Shown in pieces: positions 55,476 to 64,000 of a DNA stretch of 64,000 nt. Below the pieces are notes generated by a model, which ran no database searches, was not told the origin of the DNA, and worked only from the letters and a program-made list of their open reading frames with translations. Numbering within the stretch: the first letter of the stretch is position 1; each line of letters opens with the position of its first letter. Both the position numbers and the translations under genes were made by a program. Source of the stretch: Sepioteuthis lessoniana (lineage: Eukaryota > Mollusca > Cephalopoda > Myopsida > Loliginidae); NCBI GenBank assembly GCA_963585895.1, contig OY757921.1:88140574-88204573 (forward strand), in the 5' to 3' direction.

Positions 55476-55894
55476 ACTAAAGTTTCAGGACGGTGTCTGA
55501 GAAAAGCGTTAGGTAAGGAATTATTTGAAGAACATATATAAAAAAGGAATTAGAGACAGTAAGGCCAATCAGAGAAAGAGCAGCAGAAGAAGCAGATAGA
55601 CCACAAACGAAAGATGAGGCCCCAGGGAGGTGGACTGATTCAGCGTAGAAGAAATGACTAAGTCTGTGACTGTCCCTTTCTCCTTTGCACGGTTTATAGT
55701 CTCTTTCTAACAAATCATTTGACGTATTTCCTATTCTCAATCTCTCTCTTTTCGTCGACTACTGTGAAATTGCAGTAACAGTAACAGTAAACATTCATAT
55801 CCAGTGAGCCAATACACAGTGCTTTGTGTTCGTCACTCCTTATCACTGTGAGATTACCATGGGGTCCGACTGAAACTGTAATCAAAGGGTTTAT
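55476..55894. other. unassigned sequence
   Basis: An 87-codon minus frame is open but unsupported. Confidence 0.35.
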
Positions 55895-56175
55895 GATGAG
55901 CTTAAATCTTGTTTAATTGCTGTCCTCTCAGTTTTTTGCGGACTCTGAAAAATAGATAAATAAATAAACAGTTTTCTTTGCTTTTTATACGATAGAGAAA
56001 CTTTGGTTTGGTTTCGGCGTTAAGTAAATCATAGATTCTTTGGCATTTTTTTCTTTCTTGCTCACTCATATTGGACTGGACTTTATTAAAAAAAAAAGTT
56101 CTTGAACAATAGAGCGAATCATGAAAATATAGATCTATCGTGATTTTCAAACCTGGAATAATCAAACTAAACAAT
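55895..56175 (-). pseudogene. MAR2 N-terminal relic
   Basis: Frame contains MSEQERKKCQRIYDLLNAET, equivalent to the start region of the MAR2 relic at 20560-21190. The catalytic part is absent. Confidence 0.6.
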
Positions 56176-56277
56176 ATATTTTTGAAATTATTTCATATTT
56201 TGCTTCCGTATCCTGTAGATTACTTATAAAAATCCTTATACATTTTGAGGAATGACAGCTGAAAACTTTCATATCAA

Positions 56278-56278
<1 letters not shown>

Positions 56279-56337
<59 letters not shown>
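56279..56337. repeat. (TA)n microsatellite
   Basis: Pure TA. Confidence 0.98.
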
Positions 56338-56341
<4 letters not shown>

Positions 56342-56394
56342 AAAAACAAGATATTCTGTGGATGATTTTATTCATAGCTGAATTATTCACGAAA

Positions 56395-56445
56395 GCTTGA
56401 CGTTTCAATCTTTATTTCAAACCATCATCAGGGCGTTGAAAGATA
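56395..56445 (-). ncRNA. hammerhead-like motif, unpaired stem I
   Basis: Minus strand CUGAUGA (56425-56431), U, then GGUUU/AGAUU weak stem, GAAA, CG, UC (56399-56406). Both core boxes are intact, but an extra U follows the first and flanks do not pair as stem I. Another TA run follows at 56463-56500. Confidence 0.35.
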
Positions 56446-56458
56446 TGATGTATCTTCT

Positions 56459-56500
<42 letters not shown>

Positions 56501-56501
<1 letters not shown>

Positions 56502-56826
56502 CTTTAAGAAAAACAAAAAACCGGTCTCAGTAGGATTATAAATTTATTTCCATCCTGTTATGGGTATTTATATGAATCAATAACACCAAAAATAACAGGA
56601 CCTCATCAGATCCTGTTATTTTTGGTGTTATTGATTCATATCAATACCCATAACAGGATGGAAATGAATTTATAATCCTAATGTGACCGGGTTTTTGTTT
56701 TTCTTAAAGAAATTATTGCTCGGTGATGTCTGTTACATTGAGCTCTTTACCAATGAATTTTAAATGTTCATAGTTGAATGATTTTGTCCTGACGGAATTA
56801 TTCCTCACTCCGGTTTAACTGGACTG

Positions 56827-56830
<4 letters not shown>
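56501..56830. mobile_element. hairpin element F, copy 2
   Basis: Near-perfect inverted arms 56501-56600 and 56611-56710 with a 10-base loop, followed by the TACATTGAGCTCTTTACC segment shared with 38278-38515. Fold-back MITE; no coding. Confidence 0.8.

Positions 56831-56905
<75 letters not shown>
56831..56905. repeat. (TA)n microsatellite
   Basis: Pure TA. Confidence 0.98.
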
Positions 56906-56908
<3 letters not shown>

Positions 56909-57358
56909 TAGAAAGGAAAAAAATTGAGGGTTTTTTTTTTTTACATTCTATTTCCGTTAGTTGCGTTCTGCTTCAAAACTTAGTGGTTTAATTAGTCTTC
57001 AAAATTTATTTAAAAACAAGTGACATAATTAATGTTGGACATTTATTTTAAAAATGTATCGTGTTTTGAAAAAATTTTGAACACTAATTACGTCAATCAA
57101 TTTTGAAAAAGAACAGCACTAATGGAAATAGAATGTCAAAAATGTCTTTTTTTATTTCATTCAAGGAAATGATAAATAAAAGTAAATATAATTCCAAAGA
57201 TATAACATCTGATATCTAAAAGCCCTAGTGATGGTTTTATATAAAACCAAAATATCTAGCGTTGGCAAATAATTCTATTATTTAAAAAAAATGATCCTCG
57301 AAATAACTTTTTTTTCATATTTGTACATTTACCTACTGTTCAGATTTACTTGCATTTC

Positions 57359-57405
<47 letters not shown>

Positions 57406-57484
57406 TGAACAATATAGACATGTTTTATCAACATATTTTTGTATATGTACGTCCAGTTGCCAAATTTATTTTATAGTATCCAGT
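56906..57484. other. AT-rich, CA/TA run
   Basis: CA/TA microsatellite at 57361-57405. CATTCTATTTCCGTTAGTT at 56944 and its reverse near 57119 form an inverted pair of about 20 bp. Confidence 0.4.
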
Positions 57485-57823
57485 GGGAATTGGTAGATTA
57501 AACACCCATAATTAATTGTCACCCTAGTACTTTCTTCCCGATCTTGGGCCATCATCAGGGTTGTGTATATTGCAAAAGTGATGTGACCTTTGCATGTACA
57601 ATACTACTTTGTAAGTTTTTTTTATTGATAGTGGTGTGTAGTTATAGCGTTTTATTCGTTTCTATAAGTAACTAAAGACATGTAAGCACATAAGTACTGG
57701 ATTCAAAGTTGATTCGATCGAATTTGGGTTGTTTTATTCATTGGGTTGTTTCATGATGGCCCAAGATCGGGCCGAAAGTACTATGGTAACAATTAGTTAT
57801 GGGAGTTTCATTTACCAATTCCC
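57485..57823. mobile_element. inverted-repeat element E, two arms
   Basis: Arms 57485-57557 and 57752-57823 are inverted (GGGAATTGGTA...CATCATCAGG) around about 195 bp. Each arm holds a hammerhead-like order: CUGAUGA or CAUGAUG, a GGCCC/GGGCC stem, GAAA, GUAC, UA. No coding; MITE-like. A one-armed relative lies at 36950. Confidence 0.75.
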
Positions 57824-57954
57824 GTCGGCAAATGGAAAGGAAATACACTAAAATATGTAGACAAAACATTGTCTATATTGTTCAATAATCAATATAAGCA
57901 TGATGGAAGAAATGCTGCCCAAATAGACAAACACACACACACACATATATATAT

Positions 57955-58797
57955 ATTATGTGTGTGCATATTAATAAGTGAATATGTGTATGAGTATGTG
58001 TGTGTGTAAATGTGTGTGGTGTGAATGCATGTGTGTGCTTGGGTATGTGTGTGTACGTTTGTGTGTGAGCATGTGTGTATGTGAGTGTGTGTCAGTATGT
58101 GAGTGTGTATGTGTGAGCATTTGTAGGTGTAAGTGTGTGTGCAATTGCGTGTAACCATATGTATATGTGAGTGTGTGTCAGTGTGTGAACGTGTGTGTAT
58201 GTTTGTGTGTGTCAGGGTGTATACGTTTCTGGAGAGTGAAAGCGCGCATGTAGGGGGGTGAATGCGTGTGTTTGTGCAAGTGTATGTGTGTGTGTGTGTG
58301 TGTGAATGTATGTGTATGTGAGCATGTGCTTGTGTGTAAGTCTGTGTTTGTGTGGAGTTGAATGCGTGTTTGTATGTAAGTATAGTTGTGCGTGTAAGCG
58401 TGAGTGTGTCTGTGTGTGTGTGTGTGTGTAGATCTGTGTGTGACTGTGTGTATGTCTCTGACAGTGTGTGGGGGTGACTGCTTGTGTGTGAATGAGTGTG
58501 AACGTGTGTGTGTATGTGTGTTTGAGAGAGAGACAACCTGTGTGTGTGTGTGTATGTACATATGTGTGTGCGTTTGTGTGTGTGTAAGTATGTGTGAGGG
58601 TGAATGTGTGTATGTGTGCGTGTATGCATATGTGTGTGTGTTTGTGTGTGTGTAAGTATGTGTGAGGGTGAATGTGTGTATGTGCATCTGTCTGTGCGTG
58701 TGTGTGCATAGGTTTGTGTGCGTTTGTGTGTATGTGTGCATATGTGTGCGTGTTTGTGTGTGTGTAAGTATGTGTGAGGATGAACGTGTGTATGTGC

Positions 58798-58845
<48 letters not shown>

Positions 58846-59072
58846 GTATGTGTGAGGGGGAATGTGTGTATGTGCGTCTGCGTGTGTGTCTGTGTGTGTG
58901 AGTGCATATGTGTGTGTCTGTGTGTTTGTGTGTGTGTGTGCATATGTGTGTGTTTGTGTGTGTGTATATATGTGTGAGAGTGAATGTGTGTATGTGCGTC
59001 TGTATTTGTGTGTGCATATGTGTGTGTGTTTGTGTGTGTGTAAGTATGTGTGAGGGGGAATGCGTGTATGTG

Positions 59073-59134
<62 letters not shown>

Positions 59135-59175
59135 TGTACATGTACGTCTGTGCGTCTGTGTGTGTGTATGATTAA
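57955..59175. repeat. GT-rich higher-order minisatellite
   Basis: (GT)n with a recurring phrase TAAGTATGTGTGAGGGTGAA, TGTGTGTATGTGCGTC at about 58586, 58650, 58767, 58843, 58965 and 59040. The 437-codon His/Thr frame on the minus strand is an artefact. Confidence 0.95.
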
Positions 59176-59344
59176 GAAATATTCCTGGAAAATGGAAACC
59201 AAGATATTGAAATTACCAGTTAATTTCGAATAATATCTTTTGCCTTTAGGTCTTCATCGGAGGAGACGAAATTGTTTTTAGAAAGACGTCCTAATTAGTT
59301 GAACTAAATCGTTACGTTAACAAACGCTCAGCATTGACTGTTGC

Positions 59345-59891
59345 TTCATCATTATTTTCATCATCATCATCATCAAAGCGTGCCAACAGCACAGATTTCT
59401 TTTATTCTCTCGTATCAACCATTCCTATCGGCTATCTTGACAAGTACTCTACACGGCACCTAGTTCCTGCACAGTATTGATGAATGTAAGTTTTGCCGGT
59501 CCATGCCTTGTAGTCTATTGGAGAACATCGCTTCTAAATTCGTCCTTACTTCATCAACATATCTTGTTTGTCTTACTTTGACGATTTGAGAGATGGGAGG
59601 TAAGTGGTCGTACAGATGCTCTTTTTTAGGGTGCTGGTTCCTGGATATGTTCTGAACAACACGCAGCATTTTTTTGTAGTTCCCAACTAAATGTTTCTTG
59701 AAACGTTTCGCTTGAGTCCAAGGGGTGCAGCCATACAGTATTAATGACACAGTACAGCTTGGAAGAATTCCCTTTTTATTTTACCAGAGGGATCAGATTT
59801 TTATTTGATCGATAACCTGCATATAGCAGTCAATGTCTTACCTGTGTGTATAGTGATGCAGCTTTTAGTTGATGAGATGTTGCTACCGAGG
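59345..59891 (-). pseudogene. LINE-Y C-terminal region
   Basis: Minus strand: frame MSLILYGCTPWTQAKRFKKH, then LRVVQNISRNQHPKKEHLYD and DHLPPISQIVKVRQTRYVDE is the conserved end of a LINE reverse-transcriptase ORF. It ends in a (GATGAT)n-type tail at 59345-59375. Open for 96 codons, then frameshifted. Continues upstream at 60843 past a T55 insertion. Confidence 0.85.
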
Positions 59892-59905
59892 TGTATGAAT
59901 TGGTT

Positions 59906-60828
59906 GGTTTGGTTTGGTTTGGTTTGTTGGGCTTTATGGCATATCAACCTTTGTAGGTTATTTAACGCCAAATCCATTTTTATGTAAATAATATGTTCTA
60001 TTTAAAACAATTCAGTTTAGGATAAGTACACAGTTTAATTGTCAAAAACAGTTTCATTTCAAACTATTCAAGCAGTTATATGTAACAATTCAGTTAAGAG
60101 TACATACAGTTTTAATGTCTAAAAACAGTTCTATTTGAAATAATTCAGTTAAGCATAAGCACGCAGTTTAAATGTAAGTACGGTTTAATTGTCAAAAACA
60201 TTTCTATTTCAAGCTATTCAGTTTACTCAAACAATTCATTTTAGCATAAGTATACTGTTAGTCCTATTTAACCCATAAATAGGGCCCTATCAGGTGCTAC
60301 CACTCCGGGCCAGAGTGGACCTAGGAGCGATGGCAATGAAGGGGTACTCCGCATTCCCCAAAGCTCCAGCATTGCTGGAACCTCACTATCAGATTGTTTA
60401 GTGTCATACCCAGGACACTCGTTAGGGGGGGTCTTACCCCTCTGCAGAGGTGCAGTTAGTGTATTCTACAGCCCCAGATGACTGGGCAATACACAGAGTT
60501 AAATGTCAAACAGTTTTATTTCAGATAATTCAGTTCAGCATAGGTACACAGTTTAGACGTCAAAACAGTTCTATTTCGAGCAATTCAGTTCAACACTAGT
60601 ATTCAGTTCCAATGTCAAAACAGTTATATTTTAAACAATTCAGTTTAGCATAAATACGCAGTTTAAATGCAAAAATCAGTATAGTGAAAGTTTAGTTCTA
60701 TTTAACCCATAGCTAGGACCCGTATCAGGTGCTAACACTCTGGGCCAGAGTTGACCTGGGAGCGATGGCAATGAATGGGTACTCCGCATTCCCCAAAGCT
60801 TCAGCACTGCTGGAACCTCACTGGGCAA
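59906..60828 (-). mobile_element. T55 retroposon in LINE-Y, 14-bp TSD
   Basis: Perfect TSD TGTATGAATTGGTT (59892-59905, 60829-60842). Minus strand starts TTGCCCAGTGAGGTTCC, ends CCATAAAGCCCAACAAACC with AAACC repeats. Two head blocks (60245-60490, 60700-60828) alternate with 55-bp units; the 5' head lacks about 90 bp after TTGCCCAGT. Confidence 0.92.
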
Positions 60829-60842
60829 TGTATGAATTGGTT

Positions 60843-61050
60843 TGCCAATATCAGAGGCTTGCTATTTAATGAGGGGATTGCACCATCGTGATAAAAAACA
60901 CATGAAGCCTGTTTAATCAAAGTTCACGTAGAGACTAATGCCTCTTGTTTCCCGTTCAAGGCTAGACAGTAGCGATTCAGCTTGAGCAGGTGTATTTGTA
61001 AGAAGCGCTGGATTATCTCTGTAGTCTGCATCAGTATAAAGATTATTATT
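60843..61050 (-). pseudogene. LINE-Y reverse-transcriptase palm fragment
   Basis: Minus strand DADYRDNPALLTNTPAQAES, then SSLERETRGISLYVNFD, matches the region around the catalytic YADD box, here decay-changed. Confidence 0.75.
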
Positions 61051-61335
61051 GAAAAATCTATAAATGTAAGAACGACTGTGACAGTGTACATTCGGGCTAA
61101 GCGATATTAGGATTACTAGTGAATGAGAGAGAAAATGGAAAAAGATGTGTAAATAAAGAATGAAAAATGTGGTTTATTTGTAGTTGAAAGATTTTGCCAG
61201 TTAATTCAAATAAAAAGTATTCTTTTCTTTTATGAATTTCAGTTTTTTTTTTTTATAGTTTAGATTTAAAATGATAAATTAAAATATAGAACCTTCTATT
61301 GGTGAAAAGTTTCAAATACTTTCATGATTTTTTCT
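61051..61335. other. unassigned sequence
   Basis: Nothing recognised. Confidence 0.4.
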
Positions 61336-61339
61336 TTTT

Positions 61340-61443
61340 TAGTCTCTAATAATTTGGAAGCGGTGAAAGGTAGAGACGAGTGGAAAGGGAGAGCTAGAGG
61401 AATCCATGCTAAAGGGTCAACATGATGATGATGATGATGATGA
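61340..61443 (+). mobile_element. LINE-Y 3' end, opposite strand
   Basis: Frame NNLEAVKGRDEWKGRARGIH, AKGST, stop, then (ATG)n tail. Confidence 0.75.
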
Positions 61444-61674
61444 GCGCTCAATTGCAGAACAATATTTTCCCCCAAAGCTGCATAATTTTAATTCAATTTT
61501 TTTACCCTAAAAAGTTTAGAAATAAAAAAATCAAAGAATTCACATATGACAATATCTGTTATATTTCAAGAATTTGTTTTATTCACATTCAAAATATCAT
61601 TTGAAAAAATGTAGCCCTGAACTTGTGAATGGTTTGGAATATTATCATAATTTTATTTTGCTAAAGACTTCTTT

Positions 61675-61930
61675 TAGAGTTGGCGACCTTCGTCGAAGGT
61701 AACCCGAAGGCTCCCGTTTCAATTGCTACCACACCAGACTATAGGGGAGGGCGCTACTCTATTTGCTGAATGGCTCCATTTTACCCTTGATCCTTCTTAT
61801 AATGCTCAGTGTTAAGCAAGGCAGCATCAAGTACCATTTTTTGAGTCTTTGGTAAGACTCGACATGGGATTGAACTCCGGTCTCCGGGATCATGGGCGAA
61901 CCCTCTACTCATTAAGCCAATGGCCCGGTC
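61675..61930 (-). mobile_element. SINE-A copy
   Basis: GAGTTGGCGACCTTCGTCG to ACTCATTAAGCCAATGGCCC. Confidence 0.88.
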
Positions 61931-62009
61931 TTTCTTTCCATATGACATAATTTTAATTCAGTTCTTATTACAATGACAAGAAAGGCATCCATTTAATTCA
62001 TTTTCTTTT

Positions 62010-62221
62010 TTACCCTATAAAAATGTCACAATAAATTATTTTACCCGATAAAAATGTCACAATAAATTATTTTACCCTATAAAAATGTCACAATAAATTA
62101 TTTTACACAATAAAAATGTTACAATATATTATTTTACCCAATAAAAATGTCACAATAAATTATTTTACCCTATAAAAATGCCACAATAAATTATTTCACC
62201 CTATAAAAATGTCACAATAAA
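62010..62221. repeat. 31-bp tandem repeat, 7 copies
   Basis: Unit TTACCCTATAAAAATGTCAC, AATAAATTATT; seven copies with 1-3 changes each. Confidence 0.97.
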
Positions 62222-62870
62222 AAAAACAATAATTAAATATTTTTCGTTATTTTTAGGCGGAAAATTTCGTGTTTTCATTCCAATAAAAATTGTTTGTTTA
62301 TTCTATTGATAGTTAATTTCTTTTCTTCGTCTTTTGTTTTGATTTGTGGAGGGGTTGGAGGGGGCGGGGGATTTACACTGATTGAAAATGAATATATTTT
62401 GTTCAAAGAATTATGAAAAGTATTTGTTAAAAAATCAGTTTATTTTAGTTCTCGATAAACAATGATTTTATTTGCTTTTTGTGTTGTTTTTTTCTCTTTC
62501 TTTTAACCTCTAAAAATGTGGCAATATTCGCAAGTGGACAAGAAAGAAACAAGGAAATAAAAACGTGTCGTTACTATAAAATAAATCGAAAAATTAGAAA
62601 TACGGAATTTTTCCAATTTTATTTTCTTTTTAACATTTTAAAAATGTATTCTTTGATTTGAAACATTTTCATGAATTTTTAGTCCTCTAAAAAAATTAAG
62701 AAATCTTTTTACATTTAATACTAAATCAGAAAACAATAATTTCGAAAATAAAATAAAATTCAAATCTCACCTTTGGAATTCGTGTGATATTTAAACATGG
62801 TGGGTGTTAAGAAGATTTGAAAATTTCCAATTTTTTAACTTATTTATTAGGAACTAGACATTGGCATGAT
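62222..62870. other. AT-rich unassigned sequence
   Basis: Nothing recognised. Confidence 0.4.
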
Positions 62871-62871
62871 T

Positions 62872-63105
62872 GTTAGAGTGTTCGCCAATGGGTTCAATCC
62901 CAGGTCGAGTCATACCAAAGACTCAAAAAATGGTATTTGATACCTCCTAACTTAAAACTCAGCATTATCAGGTACGGATCAAGGGTAAAGTGGAGTAATC
63001 CAGGGAAAAGAGTAGCGGCCTCCCTTACACCTTGGTATAGTAGCTATCGAAAAGGGAGCCTTCGGGTCAACTTCGACTACGGTCGCCAACTTTACTCTAC
63101 TTATA
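62872..63105 (+). mobile_element. SINE-A copy
   Basis: TAGAGTGTTCGCCAATGGG, B-box GGGTTCAATCCC, body to ACGGTCGCCAACTTTACTC. About 15 bp lost before the B-box. Confidence 0.88.
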
Positions 63106-63870
63106 AGGAACTGTGAAGAGTTCTAAAAATCGACAGATTTTTAATTATTTAATCAGTAAAATTCAATAACCAAATTTTGTACTTTTCATTTTTATATATA
63201 TGTTAAAGTTTTTGCGCGATTTTAATGCGGCATCTCTTTTCTCCGTTATAAGAATACAAAACCAGACTCAACTCCTTTTTATATAGATAAATTGGCAGAA
63301 TTGAAGATGCAACTGAGAAAAATGCTACCTTTCCTGAATTAGAATTTTTGACGATTATGCACCCACATTTGTATCTATAGATGTGCGTGCATCAAAACGA
63401 CTATGACGAAATACATTGTTATCAATGTGTGTGCTTGTGTATACTTGATTTATTTAGCAAAATATTTTCCGTTATATCTTTTAACACGCAGCAAATCTGT
63501 CTGTTTGAATTTAAAAAAACAATGAATATTTTATTTTTACTTCCTATATATATATATATATATATTCTATTTAGATCTCTGGAGCTTTCGCACCTGCTGT
63601 TTGGAAAAAAATAACATCTGCTTAAAAAAAAACCAACAACATGTTATTTGATCAGACACAAGTGGAATGTAAATGATTCCCAGAGCGGGTTGAATGAAAA
63701 TAACCGTGAAACATTGGTATGGGAATTGATGTCTCATGTTGACGTCTTTAGACTGTCTTCTTCTTTTTTTTCTTTTCTACTCTATAATGAATAAAGAAGC
63801 AATTTGTAAGATGTGAATTAGTCTATGCTTCTGTTGAAAAGACATTTAACTTGGCTTCTCAATCGTAGAC
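63106..63870. other. unassigned sequence
   Basis: TA run at 63546-63566. GGTTGAATGAAAATAACCGTG near 63690 is not a full hammerhead. No gene. Confidence 0.4.
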
Positions 63871-63874
63871 AAGA

Positions 63875-64000
63875 CACTGTCATCGGGACATAGAATAGGC
63901 TGACTGCATCCACTGAAAAGGGAGACCTCCGTCAATCAAAGGGTGTCTTACGTATGACTCTAAACTACATCTTGTGGTGAGACTCCTGTTTGGCTGTACT
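63875..64000 (+). mobile_element. T55 head, runs off window
   Basis: GACATAGAATAGGCTGACTG, TCAAAGGGTGTCTTACG and TAAACTACATCTTGTGGTG follow the T55 head order, diverged. Confidence 0.6.

Noticed and set aside
57889..59202. 437-codon His/Thr-rich open frame (minus)
   Set aside because: Pure product of the GT-rich repeat; no domain or codon structure.
59225..59262. CCGAUGAAGACCUAAAGGC on minus, ribozyme-like
   Set aside because: Core box mutated and GAAA too far away; similar to 49490 but neither forms the fold.
63680..63760. GGTTGAATGAAAATAACCGTGA hairpin as ribozyme
   Set aside because: Order of boxes does not fit any hammerhead type.

Overview
This window reads as intergenic or intronic DNA of a large, repeat-rich animal genome. 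No complete host gene is visible. Several features together suggest a mollusc, most likely a coleoid cephalopod: many tRNA-derived SINEs, very long AT, GT, GA, GATA and GAAA microsatellites, internally deleted mariner elements, and a CCHC zinc-knuckle LINE ORF1. That assignment is inference; the sequence alone does not prove the species.

Local labels used throughout. SINE-A, SINE-B and SINE-C are tRNA-derived SINEs. HHR-SINE1 and HHR-SINE2 are tRNA-like heads followed by a hammerhead ribozyme. T55 is a non-autonomous retroposon built from a GC-rich head, 55-bp internal repeats and a 3' tail it shares with SINE-C. MAR-del is a deleted DD34D mariner and MAR2 a second deleted Tc1/mariner. RLE-LINE carries a restriction-like endonuclease, and LINE-Y is a LINE with a (GATGAT)n 3' tail. 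LTR-1 to LTR-6 are solo-LTR or LTR-like families.

Layout. 0-3 kb: SINEs, MAR-del, LTR-2 and a 35-bp tandem repeat. 4-5.2 kb: T55 with a perfect target-site duplication (TSD). 5.6-9 kb: two possible host exons around GATA and GAAA arrays. 10-15 kb: T55 copies, a fold-back pair of HHR-SINE1, LTR-4, RLE-LINE and a third possible exon. 15-24 kb: SINEs, MAR-del, a full-length T55 and an AAT array. 24-36 kb: nested LINE, LTR, SINE and mariner insertions and a tandem array of about 200-bp units. 36-49 kb: fold-back and terminal-inverted-repeat elements with hammerhead-like motifs, LTR-6 and more SINEs. 49.6 kb: the cleanest hammerhead, in HHR-SINE2. 50-54 kb: solo LTRs, a 200-bp assembly gap and an intact LINE ORF1 beside it. 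56-64 kb: hairpins, a 1.2-kb GT higher-order repeat, LINE-Y fragments hosting a T55, and a 31-bp minisatellite.

The elements act as layers: autonomous LINEs (only fragments remain) mobilise SINEs and T55, mariner transposase mobilises deleted mariners, and LTR elements survive mostly as solo LTRs. The most interesting signal is the repeated hammerhead architecture CUGANGA / stem II / GAAA / short palindrome / UH. In two families it sits directly behind RNA polymerase III A and B boxes.
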